Assembly: GCA_041390365.1 (NCBI GenBank)
Contig: JAWKQB010000002.1
Location: 562,001 to 626,000, forward strand
DNA from: Syntrophotaleaceae bacterium
Lineage (GTDB): Bacteria; Desulfobacterota; Desulfuromonadia; Desulfuromonadales; Syntrophotaleaceae
DNA: 64,000 nucleotides
Direction: 5' to 3'
Shown here: positions 1 through 8,151 of the stretch, one piece after another
How positions within the stretch are numbered: position 1 is the stretch's first letter
Layout: every line of letters starts with the position of its first letter
Position numbers and translations under genes: made by a program
The notes under the pieces: generated by a model
Told to the model about the DNA's origin: nothing
Database searches by the model: none
Seen by the model: the letters and a program-made list of their open reading frames with translations, nothing else

Positions 1-15
1 GCCCGGTTTTTTTTG

Positions 16-63
16 TTGACATCAAAAAGAGATGTAAATATATTTTAGATGTAAAAAACATCT
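16..63 (+). promoter_or_regulatory. sigma70 promoter with GATGT/ACATC half-sites
   Basis: TTGACA (16-21) is followed after 17 bases by TATATT (39-44), a near-consensus housekeeping promoter pointing at the DUF5320 gene. The same stretch carries four copies of one pentamer: ACATC at 19-23 and 59-63, GATGT at 31-35 and 48-52. They form an inverted repeat AGATGT-N5-ACATCT at 47-63 and a direct repeat of AGATGTAAA (30 and 47). This looks like a regulator site overlapping and following the promoter; the regulator is unknown. Bases 1-14 look like the T-tract tail of a terminator belonging to a gene left of the window. Confidence 0.6.
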
Positions 64-112
64 ATAAAGGTTCACCAGGTATTTGTCCTGGGAGAGCCGA
101 AAGGAGCTGAAA

Positions 113-442
113 ATGCCAAGAGGAGATAAAACGGGACCGATGGGATTTGGGGCCAGGACAGGCAGAGGCATGGGATTTTGTGCCGGTTTCGACAGGCCCG
201 GTTCTGCCAATCCTTCCTTCGGAAGAGGCCTTGGCCGCGCTTGGGGGAAAGGCGGAGGCTTCGGCAGAGGAATGCGCTGCGGCTGGGTCGGTAGAGGATA
301 TTACCCCATGGCGGAGGAGGTTTTCCCCTATAATCCGGCAAATGAGGCCGCAGGTCTCAAGGCTGAAATTGATGGTCTTGAGAAGACGTTGACGGCTCTC
401 AAAAAAAGACTGGATGAGGTGAAGGGCACTGAGGAAGAATGA
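113..442 (+). CDS. DUF5320 family Gly/Arg-rich small protein
   Basis: A 109-residue protein. The start is the ATG at 113 because GGAG lies 8 bases upstream; an in-frame ATG at 83 lacks a site. The N-terminal half is glycine/arginine rich with phenylalanines (MPRGDKTGPMG, then repeated GRG/GFG units) and two cysteines; the C-terminal 40 residues form an acidic/basic amphipathic helix likely to be a coiled coil (LKAEIDGLEKTLTALKKRL). This organisation is typical of the DUF5320 family of anaerobic bacteria and archaea, often found near redox or metal-cluster genes. The function is unknown. It has its own strong promoter and terminator, so it is a single-gene unit. Confidence 0.75.
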   Translation: MPRGDKTGPMGFGARTGRGMGFCAGFDRPGSANPSFGRGLGRAWGKGGGFGRGMRCGWVGRGYYPMAEEVFPYNPANEAAGLKAEIDGLEKTLTALKKRLDEVKGTEEE

Positions 443-463
443 TCCTCGCTTAATCCTGTCCGG

Positions 464-497
464 GGCGGAGCGGATGAAAACTGTTCCGCCTTTTTTT
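464..497 (+). terminator. rho-independent terminator of the DUF5320 gene
   Basis: GGCGGA (464-469) pairs with TCCGCC (485-490), followed by a run of seven T. It lies 22 bases after the DUF5320 stop codon. Confidence 0.8.
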
Positions 498-606
498 ATA
501 AGCGCTTCTGGCCTGATCTCTGCATTCCATTACGTAAAGGCAGGCCAAAATAAGTCATGGGCAGGAACCATAGCATTCTGCCTGCCGATCAGGAAGGAGT
601 TTAATC

Positions 607-858
607 ATGGTGAGATCCGCTGAAAACAGGGATAGTATTCCGGTGGAGGAAGTGGCGAAAACCCTTGGAACCACTCCGCTCAACGTGCTTCTCTTTATCA
701 AAAGAGGACAATTGAAGGGGAGGGAGGAGGAAGGGCAATGGCTCGTGGATCGGGACAGTTTTGCAGCCTTCATGGAGACCCCTGCCGCCCGGATCGGCTC
801 GGCACCCTGCCGCAGCGCCTGTTCCAAGGCCGGGCATTGCGGCTCCTGTGATCACTGA
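607..858 (+). CDS. small HTH-like protein with Cys-rich tail
   Basis: An 83-residue protein preceded by AAGGAG. Residues 11-50 (VEEVAKTLGTTPLNVLLFIK, then a wing-like basic turn and a D-S-F helix) read like an excisionase/MerR-type winged helix-turn-helix used for DNA binding. The last 20 residues contain five cysteines (CRSACSK, then CGSC) ending in Asp-His, which could bind a metal or an iron-sulfur cluster. It heads a short colinear cluster with the next two genes. Metal- or redox-sensing regulation is possible, but only the HTH-like pattern and the cysteines are visible. Confidence 0.6.
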   Translation: MVRSAENRDSIPVEEVAKTLGTTPLNVLLFIKRGQLKGREEEGQWLVDRDSFAAFMETPAARIGSAPCRSACSKAGHCGSCDH

Positions 859-890
859 TGCCTAACTTTTGAACAGAAAGGGCCTGCGCC

Positions 891-1190
891 ATGGGGATCG
901 CCATCAAACCATCCGATCTGTATTTCAAATATCGCCGCAAAAAAGAAACCCGGGATGAGCCCAAGTTCTGCGGCAAGCCCGACAATCGCCCCTTCGATCG
1001 GGACGATCTCTATGAGGTCATTCCGATGTTTGAGGCCGTGATGGATGCTCTGGAAACCGACGATGGCAGGGTGCTCTACGAACTGGAGCAGATCGTCAAT
1101 TCCATTCCTGTCGGTTATCAACCCAGCCGGGAAGACCTTTTCGATTTTCTGCTGGAACAGGTACGTCCCATGCTGAACCAGGAACGATGA
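891..1190 (+). CDS. conserved hypothetical protein, 99 aa
   Basis: A soluble, charged 99-residue protein with no signal peptide, membrane segment or recognisable catalytic motif. The N-terminus (IKPSDLYFKYRRKKE) is basic and the rest is acidic and helical (DDLYEVIPMFEAVMDALE). It starts 32 bases after the HTH/Cys-rich gene. Its stop overlaps the start of the macro-domain gene by 4 bases (ATGA at 1187), so the two are probably translated together and may act together. I do not recognise a function. Confidence 0.6.
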   Translation: MGIAIKPSDLYFKYRRKKETRDEPKFCGKPDNRPFDRDDLYEVIPMFEAVMDALETDDGRVLYELEQIVNSIPVGYQPSREDLFDFLLEQVRPMLNQER

Positions 1191-1615
1191 TGCGGGACAT
1201 CTGCGGCAACCTCTGGGATTTTCTCGGCCGCACCCCTTTGGGCATCACCACCGGCGGGGCGGTCGGCCCCAAGGGAGATTGCATCATGCTGCGCGGTTGC
1301 GCCCGCCAGGCCCGCGATCGTTTTCCCTCCTTGCCGCAAAAACTCGGCACCCTGATCCTGACCCGGGGCAACCATGTCTTTTCTCTTGGGGACGGTATCT
1401 TCAGTTTTCCCGTCGAGAACAGCCCCTTCGAATTCCCGGATCTTCGCCTGATCGAAAGATCCTGCCAAGAACTCCTGGCTCTGGTGGCCGCCCAGGGCTG
1501 GCCCGAAGTGGTCCTGCCCCGCCCCGGCTGCGGGACCGGCGGCCTGGAGTGGCCGACGGTCCGACCCCTTCTCGAATCCTGTTTCGATGACCGCTTCCTG
1601 ATCATTTCCCTTTAA
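1187..1615 (+). CDS. macro-domain (ADP-ribose-binding-like) protein
   Basis: A 142-residue protein whose whole length fits a small single-domain macro fold. Visible markers are the N-terminal N-L-W-D-F strand, I-T-T-G-G followed by a Gly/Lys/Gly turn, M-L-R-G-C-A (equivalent to the MGRGIA segment of phage-type ADP-ribose-binding proteins), and a late L-P-R-P-G-C-G-T-G-G-L-E-W loop. In the family this pocket binds ADP-ribose or removes it from proteins or nucleic acids; which activity applies here is not visible. The start codon overlaps the stop of the preceding gene. Confidence 0.7.
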   Translation: MMRDICGNLWDFLGRTPLGITTGGAVGPKGDCIMLRGCARQARDRFPSLPQKLGTLILTRGNHVFSLGDGIFSFPVENSPFEFPDLRLIERSCQELLALVAAQGWPEVVLPRPGCGTGGLEWPTVRPLLESCFDDRFLIISL

Positions 1616-1708
1616 AACGATTATCCATACAGTTTTCCTCTGGCAAGCCATGCTCGTTCTTGCTCTTTACCTTCCTGCAAAGAACATTGTCGATAATTTG
1701 ATGATTCT

Positions 1709-1737
1709 TTGCAAAAAAATCTAATCTCGAGTATTAT
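1709..1737 (+). promoter_or_regulatory. sigma70-type promoter of the hybrid kinase gene
   Basis: TTGCAA (1709-1714), 17-base spacer, TATTAT (1732-1737), in an AT-rich gap. GGAGTGAGG at 1756-1764 is the likely ribosome-binding site for the gene that follows. Confidence 0.5.
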
Positions 1738-1777
1738 GTAAAAATTCTTATAAATGGAGTGAGGTATTGTTGGTCAT

Positions 1778-4084
1778 TTGATCAAAATGCTTCTTTCTTT
1801 TCAGTGGATGAGGTTAGCCGTGGACTGTCTGGATAAGGATCCCCTGATACATCATCTTATTGGCTCCATTCCGGATTTCATCGCCGTCATCGATCGCGAC
1901 TTTCGGGTGGTTGTCTGCAACTGGGGCGGAGGCTACGATTACGTTCCCAGTGAAAAAAGGGCTGGTGAAATTATCTGTTACAAAACTTTTCGTTCAGATC
2001 AAAGCGGTCCCTGCCGGGACTGTTGTGCAGAAGAGGTGTTTCAAACCGGAGAGCCCTGTATCAGGGAGACAGTGCATCCTCTTATAGGGCATCAGGAGAT
2101 GCGATGTTCTCCGCTCTTGGATCAGGACGGAAATATAACCAGGGTCATGGTGCAGATCTGTGAAATCAACGCTAAAAAACAGGCGGAGAAGGCGCTGCTC
2201 GACAGTGAAGCCGGTTATCGGATGCTGGTCGAGAGCCAGGTAGATCCCATCTGCCGCTGGCGTCCGGACGGCACCCTAACTTTTGTGAACGAAGCCTATT
2301 GCCGTTTCATGGGCAAATCCCGGGACCAGTTGCTCGGTTCCAGGATTCCTGATCTGTTGTCGCAGGCGGACCGCAGGTCTTTTGAGGACCATATGACCTC
2401 CCTGATCGCGGAACCGCGGATTGCCCAGTTCGAGCAGAAAATCGTCACCTGCGATGAAGGTTATCGCTGGTTTATCTGGAGCGATCGTCCCATCAGTGAC
2501 GATGACGGCGAGCTGTTGGAGTTTCAGTCGGTGGCGCGGGATGTGACCACCATTCGATTGGCCCTGGAAAATCTCCGGCAAAGCGAAGAGCGTTTCCGGG
2601 AGGTTTTCGAAAACGATCTGACCGCCAATCTTGTGGCCACTGTCAATGGACAAGTCGTCGATTGCAACACGGCCTATGTGCGCCTGTTCGGATTTTCGTC
2701 CGTCGAGCAGGCCCGCAGCATGTGCGCTCTGCACCTTTTCCAATCTCAGGAATCCGCTTCCAAACTGATGGACTTCATTCGAAGGGAAAAAAGACTGGAA
2801 AATTACGAGTGGGAGACGAAAAGGCTTGACGGAACGCCGTTGTCCCTTATTGCGAACGTGATAGGAGTTTTTGATGACGAGGGAGAGCTGACCTACCTGC
2901 GTGCCTTTCTATTTGACAATACCGAACTTAAAAATTTGCAAAAGCAGTTTCTGCATGCCCAGAAAATGGAAGCTATGGGGCGTCTGGCCGGGGGTGTCGC
3001 CCACGATTTCAATAACCTGCTGACGATCATCAGCGGCTACGGCGAGTACCTCCTGCAGGAAACCTCCGACGGGAACATGCAAACTTGCCTGGAGCAGATC
3101 TGCAGGGCGGCGGACCAGGCCGCTGCCCTGACGTCCCAATTGCTGACCTTCAGCCGAAGACAGGTGTGCCAGGCCACGGAAATCAATCTCAATACCCTTG
3201 CGGCCGATCTGCAAGATATGCTCAAACGGACTCTTCCGGCGGATATTGAGCTGCTTGTCATCAGCGATCCCCGGCTGGGTTTTGTCAGGGCAGACTACGG
3301 TCAGATGGAGCAGGTCCTTCTCAATCTGGCCGTAAATGCCAGAGATGCCATGCCGAATGGCGGCCGACTGACTATCGAAACCGTGAATATCGAGTTCGGA
3401 GAAAATTCCTCTTCCTGGCCGGCCGGACTGAAGCCCGGAGGTTATGTCATGCTTTCGGTCTCCGATAACGGCATCGGAATGGACAGCGAAACCATGAGCC
3501 ACATTTTCGAGCCTTTCTTTACCACCAAGGAAAGCGGCAAGGGGACAGGTTTAGGACTTTCGACGGTCTACGGCATCGTCCAGCAGAGCGAAGGGCAGGT
3601 ATTTGTCTGCAGCACGCCGGGAGTGGGAACGACCTTCAGAATCTACCTGCCCCGGATCGAAGACGTCGACCAGTCCGCGCGGATCGAATCTGCCCCGCCC
3701 CAAGCGGCCATGGGCGCGGGCACCGTGCTGCTGGTTGAAGACAACGACGTCGTGCGGGAGTTGACCCATCTGGTTCTTCAGGGAGGCGGGTATTCCGTGC
3801 TGCAGGCGCAGAATGCCGAAGAGGCGGTCAATATTTTTGAACAGAGGCCCGATGAGATTGATGTTCTGCTGACCGATATTGTGATGCCGGGTCGAAGCGG
3901 CGTTTCGCTGGCGGCCGAGTTGAGACGGCTCAAACCCGATCTCAAGGTACTGCTCGTGTCCGGTTACCCCAAGGATGCTTTTGAGGACCAGTCGATTCTG
4001 GACTCGGGGGCCCACTTCCTGCAAAAACCCTTCAGCCCGTTTTCCCTCAGTCAGAAGGTGCGGGAGGTTCTTTCAGGTGTGTAG
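1778..4084 (+). CDS. PAS-domain hybrid sensor histidine kinase with receiver
   Basis: A 768-residue soluble hybrid kinase. Order of parts: three PAS-like sensor domains (about residues 25-130, 140-260 and 265-385; the first is Cys-rich, with a C-R-D-C-C motif near residue 86), a dimerisation/phosphoacceptor domain with H409 in G-V-A-H-D-F-N-N, an HHK ATPase domain with N-A-R-D-A-M and G-T-G-L-G-L-S, and a C-terminal receiver (about 650-765) with phosphoacceptor D700 in L-L-T-D-I-V-M-P-G. No membrane segment is present, so it senses a cytoplasmic signal; the cysteine cluster could hold a redox cofactor. The start is probably TTG at 1778, with ATG at 1787 as alternative. No DNA-binding partner is adjacent, so the output is unknown. 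Confidence 0.9.
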   Translation: MIKMLLSFQWMRLAVDCLDKDPLIHHLIGSIPDFIAVIDRDFRVVVCNWGGGYDYVPSEKRAGEIICYKTFRSDQSGPCRDCCAEEVFQTGEPCIRETVHPLIGHQEMRCSPLLDQDGNITRVMVQICEINAKKQAEKALLDSEAGYRMLVESQVDPICRWRPDGTLTFVNEAYCRFMGKSRDQLLGSRIPDLLSQADRRSFEDHMTSLIAEPRIAQFEQKIVTCDEGYRWFIWSDRPISDDDGELLEFQSVARDVTTIRLALENLRQSEERFREVFENDLTANLVATVNGQVVDCNTAYVRLFGFSSVEQARSMCALHLFQSQESASKLMDFIRREKRLENYEWETKRLDGTPLSLIANVIGVFDDEGELTYLRAFLFDNTELKNLQKQFLHAQKMEAMGRLAGGVAHDFNNLLTIISGYGEYLLQETSDGNMQTCLEQICRAADQAAALTSQLLTFSRRQVCQATEINLNTLAADLQDMLKRTLPADIELLVISDPRLGFVRADYGQMEQVLLNLAVNARDAMPNGGRLTIETVNIEFGENSSSWPAGLKPGGYVMLSVSDNGIGMDSETMSHIFEPFFTTKESGKGTGLGLSTVYGIVQQSEGQVFVCSTPGVGTTFRIYLPRIEDVDQSARIESAPPQAAMGAGTVLLVEDNDVVRELTHLVLQGGGYSVLQAQNAEEAVNIFEQRPDEIDVLLTDIVMPGRSGVSLAAELRRLKPDLKVLLVSGYPKDAFEDQSILDSGAHFLQKPFSPFSLSQKVREVLSGV

Positions 4085-4211
4085 GTTCCGAGACCGTGGG
4101 GTCTTTGCTGACCTCGGGGGCCAACGGTTGTTCTTCGTCTCTTCTGCAGGCCGTGGCGGCAACGGCCAACAGGAGAAGCCCCAGAAGCATATGGATACAG
4201 GTTTTTTTCAT
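4047..4211 (-). CDS. small putative lipoprotein, 54 aa
   Basis: A short reading frame on the minus strand, overlapping the last 38 bases of the hybrid kinase gene tail to tail. It encodes a classic lipoprotein precursor: MKKTCIHMLLGLLLLAVAAT then the lipidated Cys22, followed by an acidic, proline-rich 32-residue mature part. Upstream GGATAGGGG is a weak ribosome-binding site. The perfect lysine/hydrophobic/lipobox order argues for a real gene; the short length and overlap argue for caution. Function unknown. Confidence 0.55.
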   Translation of the reverse strand: MKKTCIHMLLGLLLLAVAATACRRDEEQPLAPEVSKDPTVSEPTHLKEPPAPSD

Positions 4212-4330
4212 AATCACTGACCCCTATCCTTTTACTCCGTCCCAACCTGTTTTTAATCAATAACAGATCTCTGCCCATTTTCCACATCAGGATCGGATAA
4301 ACTCCGGGTAAATTAACTGGGAGGGAAGGT

Positions 4331-4359
4331 TTGACAATCGGCAGCGCAACCTTTAGAAT
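4331..4359 (+). promoter_or_regulatory. sigma70 promoter
   Basis: TTGACA (4331-4336), 17-base spacer, TAGAAT (4354-4359), just upstream of the small gene at 4442. Confidence 0.65.
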
Positions 4360-4441
4360 TTAACTATAACTAAATTTGTTATATATGCAATGTCAAGGGA
4401 CGGTTGCAATACATGCCCTCTGGGGCAGGAAAGGCAAGAAG

Positions 4442-4783
4442 ATGAAAAAGTATATCGAAATCAGCACGACTACTCTGAAAAGACTCCAGAACTATCAGCA
4501 AGTGGTCGAAAATGAAAGGAGGAAGGCTCACAAGCACCAGTGGATGGAAATGACTCTGGTGAGAATGGAGGAGTATCAGCAGGTGCAGAAAAAATCCGAT
4601 CATGCCAATGCCGTGGTCGGATACGCCAGTTTCATTTTCCGGATTCAGAACGGCCTGACTCCGCCCCGCACTCTCTACGGTGAGCAGATTCTGCGGAATG
4701 CCTTGGTGAGCCTGTTGGAAGAGCTTGAAATTCCAATTAAAATGATCGAAGTGCCGGAGACTGAAACCGTTAACTCCCGATGA
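4442..4783 (+). CDS. hypothetical protein, 113 aa
   Basis: A helical, charged protein rich in Gln, Lys and Glu (LKRLQNYQQVVENERRKAHK), no signal peptide or membrane segment. The ATG at 4442 follows AAAGGCAAGAAG; a longer in-frame start at 4376 would add an unlikely leader that lies in the promoter region. Single gene with its own promoter. No family recognised. Confidence 0.6.
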   Translation: MKKYIEISTTTLKRLQNYQQVVENERRKAHKHQWMEMTLVRMEEYQQVQKKSDHANAVVGYASFIFRIQNGLTPPRTLYGEQILRNALVSLLEELEIPIKMIEVPETETVNSR

Positions 4784-4822
4784 TACTATGCTTCCGATAA
4801 GGAGACACCCCATGGTCCGGCA

Positions 4823-4871
4823 AAAAATGGGCGGCCTGCAGGCTCTGCACATTGAGAGCCTGTAGCCGCCC
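4823..4871 (-). terminator. terminator of the RND efflux operon
   Basis: A long hairpin: GGGCGGC at 4829 pairs with GCCGCCC ending at 4871, with inner pairing of CAGGCTCT to AGAGCCTG. Read on the minus strand it is followed by a run of six T, ending transcription from the efflux genes; it may also stop the plus-strand gene. Confidence 0.75.
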
Positions 4872-4961
4872 GAAAGCTTAAAAAAATTTTGTTTGGATCC
4901 TTTCCTTCCGGCACATACCCGTCGTGAAAAATCCGTCCTGACGAGGCTTGATCTTCCCCTG

Positions 4962-7900
4962 TTACGATCCGACAGTGGCGTGGGTTCTGTCTTTGGCATG
5001 ATCCCGTGCCACGAGCATGTAAATGGCCGGTACCACGAACAGGGTGAACAGGGTGCCGATAAACATCCCGCCGACAAGCACCAGTCCAATGGAGTTCCGC
5101 GCTTCTGCCCCGGCCCCACTGACCAGGGTCAGTGGAAAGTGTCCGGCAATGGTGGCGACGCTGGTCATGAGAATCGGCCGCAGACGGGTCAATGAGGCCT
5201 CATGCACGGCGGCCAGTTTTCCCAGACCCCGGCGCTGCAACTGGTTGGCAAATTCCACGATCAGGATGCCGTTTTTGGCAACCAGTCCGACCAGGGTGAC
5301 CAGGCCGACCTGGGAATAGATGTTGAGGGTCGTGGTCCAGCCGCTGGTGAAAAAGGGGACATTGGGATCGGGAATCTTCAGAAAGGTGAAAAGCAGCGCA
5401 CCGAACATGGCGAGAGGGACCGATCCCGCAAGAATGACGAAGGGATCGCGGAAACTGTTGAACTGAGCGGCCAGCACCAGGAAGATGAGGATGACCGCCA
5501 GGGTGAAGGCCTGCAGGAATTTCGTTCCTTCCTGCCGCAACTGGCGGGACTCCCCGGTGTAATCGATGGTATAGCCATTGGGTAGCAATTTGGCTGCTTC
5601 CTCCTCCATATAGGTCAGGGTCTCGTCCAGGGGCCGGATGGACACGCCGCTGATTTTCACAGCGTTGAGCTGCTGAAAGCGGTTCAGGGAGCGGGGAACG
5701 GTTTTTTGCCTGATGTCGGCAATGGTGGCCAGTTTGATGGGGTCTCCGCCGGGGCCGGCAATGGTGATGCGCTGCAGCTGATCGGGATTGAGACGGCCTG
5801 TGCGCTGGATCTGGGGGATGACCTTGTAACTGCGCCCCGCGATATCGAATCTGTTGACAAAATCCCCGCCAACCATGGCACTCAAATCGCCCCCCACCTG
5901 CTGCAGATTGAGGCCGAGATCGGCGACCTTGTCGCGATCGATAATGAATTCGGCCTGGGGCTGATCGATCTTGACGTCAATGGTCGGGGGGAAGGCAAAC
6001 ATTCCGCTCGCGGCAGCCTTGTCCTTCAACTGGGTGGCGAATTCCAGAATTCGTTCCGTTTCCGCAGTGGATGCGATGATGAACTCGACCGGAAACTGAC
6101 CGCCTCCGGGCAGGGGCGCCGGGGTGACCGGGAACATGCGGATGCCGGGGAGGGACTCGAGTCTGGCCTGGACTTCCGGCAGGATTTCGAAGATGGTCCG
6201 ATCCCGTTTTTCCCAGGGCTCGGCGACCATGCCGCCGAAACCTGAGGAGGCCGAAGTCAGCTGAAAGGTAAATTCCGTCTCGGGCACGTCGAGAAAAATC
6301 CGGTTGGCGGCATCCGCAAAGATGATGGTCTGATCGAGAGTCGCATTGGCGGACCCTTCGAGGATGCCGAAGATGACCCCCTGGTCCTCCGTTGGCGCCA
6401 GTTCGGCGGGAGACAGGCGGTACATGGGGATCGCCAGAAGGCTGACAACGATCCAGATCCCGTACATGGCCGGGCGCATGCGCAGGGTGGCTCCCAGCCA
6501 GCGCGCGTAGGCATCGCGCAGCCGGTGAAAGCCGCGGGAAATCATTCCTGCCAACCCCTTTTCTTCCATGCCGGGTTTGAGCAGTCGCGCCGACATAATG
6601 GGCGAGAGGGTCAGGGCAACGATGCCGGAAATCCCGACGGCGCCGGCCAAAGTAAAGGCGAATTCACGGAACAGGGAGCCGGTCAAACCTCCCTGCAGGC
6701 CGATCGGGGCATACACCGCCGCCAAAGTGATGGTCATGGCAATAATCGGACCGACCAGTTCCCTGGCTCCCATCAGCGCGGCTTCGAGCGGCTTTTTCCC
6801 TTCACTCAGATGGCGTTCGACGTTTTCCACCACGACGATGGCATCATCCACCACCAGCCCCACGGACAGGACAATCGCCAGCAGGGTCAGCAGATTGAGG
6901 GTGAAGCCGAAGGCCTGCATCAGAAAGACGGCGCCGATCAGGGACAGGGGAATGGCGATGATCGGCACCAGCGCCGAACGCAGGCTGCCCAGAAAAAGAA
7001 AAATGACCACTACCACGATGAGCAAGGTTTCGAGCAGGGTTTTGGTCACTTCGTGAATGGCGTTGTCGATATATTCGGTGGCATCGTAGGCAACCCGTGC
7101 CTCCATGCCGCTCGGCAATTCCCGCTGAATCTCCTCCATCTCCTGGCGGACCAGATGAACCAGATCCAGACTGTTGGCATTGGGAAGAGCCCAAATCCCC
7201 ATGAAAACCGCGGTCTGACCGGAAAAGCGCACCTCGGTGTCATAATCCTCGGCGCCCAGGACCACATCCGCGATATCTTCCAGACGTACAATCGCACCGT
7301 TTTCCTGGCGCACGACCAGACGTTTGAATTCCCTGACCGAAGTCAGGTTGGTATTCGCCGTCAGATTGACCTGGATCAGAGCGCCCTTGGTCCGCCCGAG
7401 GGTGGACAGGAAGTTGTTGGCGGCCAGAGCCGCCCGCACCTCACGGGGCGTGATGTCATAGGCTGTCATCTTGTCCGGGTGCAGCCAGATGCGCATGGCA
7501 AAGGTACGGGCGCCGAGGATATTCGCCCGCTGCATTCCCTGCAAAGCCGCAAGGCGGGGTTGCACCACCCGGACCAGATAGTCGGTGATTTCGTTCTGCT
7601 CGAGGATATCCGAGGTGAAACTGAGGTAGGCCGCGGCGAACTGACTCTCCGCCGATTCGATATTGATGACCGGCACTTCCGCCTCGGGCGGCAGGTCGTT
7701 GCGCACCTGATCGACTTTGGAACTGATTTCGGCCAGCGCCTTGGTCGGGTCGTAGTTGAGCTCCAGCCGCACATTGATGGTGGAGACCCCGAGTGCACTC
7801 TGCGACTCGATGTAATCGATGCCGTCGGCGGCGGCGATGGCCCGCTCCAGCGGGGTAGTGATAAAGCCCCGCACCAGTTCGGCATCGGCTCCGACATAGA

Positions 7901-8048
7901 CGGTGGTGACGGTAATGGTTGCGCTCTCGCTGCGCGGATACTGACGGACATTGATGGAGCGCAGGGCCTGGAGACCGGCAATCAGAATCAGCAGGCTGAC
8001 CACCATGGCGAGGACGGGACGCTGTATGAAGAGGTCGGTGAATTTCAT
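4962..8048 (-). CDS. RND efflux pump inner-membrane subunit (HAE1/AcrB type)
   Basis: A full-length 1028-residue RND transporter. It opens with the classic M-K-F-T-D-L-F-I-Q-R-P-V-L-A cytoplasmic/TM1 start, followed by a large periplasmic domain, a block of six membrane helices (about 335-540), a second periplasmic domain and a second helix block (about 860-1020). TM4 contains the paired aspartates of the proton relay (V-V-D-D-A-I-V-V-V-E-N, near residues 400-405), so the pump is proton-driven. It works with the adaptor encoded just upstream; the outer-membrane channel is not encoded here and must be shared. Substrates cannot be told from sequence; drugs or solvents are usual. Confidence 0.93.
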   Translation of the reverse strand: MKFTDLFIQRPVLAMVVSLLILIAGLQALRSINVRQYPRSESATITVTTVYVGADAELVRGFITTPLERAIAAADGIDYIESQSALGVSTINVRLELNYDPTKALAEISSKVDQVRNDLPPEAEVPVINIESAESQFAAAYLSFTSDILEQNEITDYLVRVVQPRLAALQGMQRANILGARTFAMRIWLHPDKMTAYDITPREVRAALAANNFLSTLGRTKGALIQVNLTANTNLTSVREFKRLVVRQENGAIVRLEDIADVVLGAEDYDTEVRFSGQTAVFMGIWALPNANSLDLVHLVRQEMEEIQRELPSGMEARVAYDATEYIDNAIHEVTKTLLETLLIVVVVIFLFLGSLRSALVPIIAIPLSLIGAVFLMQAFGFTLNLLTLLAIVLSVGLVVDDAIVVVENVERHLSEGKKPLEAALMGARELVGPIIAMTITLAAVYAPIGLQGGLTGSLFREFAFTLAGAVGISGIVALTLSPIMSARLLKPGMEEKGLAGMISRGFHRLRDAYARWLGATLRMRPAMYGIWIVVSLLAIPMYRLSPAELAPTEDQGVIFGILEGSANATLDQTIIFADAANRIFLDVPETEFTFQLTSASSGFGGMVAEPWEKRDRTIFEILPEVQARLESLPGIRMFPVTPAPLPGGGQFPVEFIIASTAETERILEFATQLKDKAAASGMFAFPPTIDVKIDQPQAEFIIDRDKVADLGLNLQQVGGDLSAMVGGDFVNRFDIAGRSYKVIPQIQRTGRLNPDQLQRITIAGPGGDPIKLATIADIRQKTVPRSLNRFQQLNAVKISGVSIRPLDETLTYMEEEAAKLLPNGYTIDYTGESRQLRQEGTKFLQAFTLAVILIFLVLAAQFNSFRDPFVILAGSVPLAMFGALLFTFLKIPDPNVPFFTSGWTTTLNIYSQVGLVTLVGLVAKNGILIVEFANQLQRRGLGKLAAVHEASLTRLRPILMTSVATIAGHFPLTLVSGAGAEARNSIGLVLVGGMFIGTLFTLFVVPAIYMLVARDHAKDRTHATVGS

Positions 8049-8151
8049 GGATTCCCTGTATCTAGGATTTTGTTGAAAGGCTTTAAATCGAAATCGGCTT
8101 TTGATCTTGACTTCAAAGCCTCGGGTTTTTTACCCCTCACCCCTCACCTGA

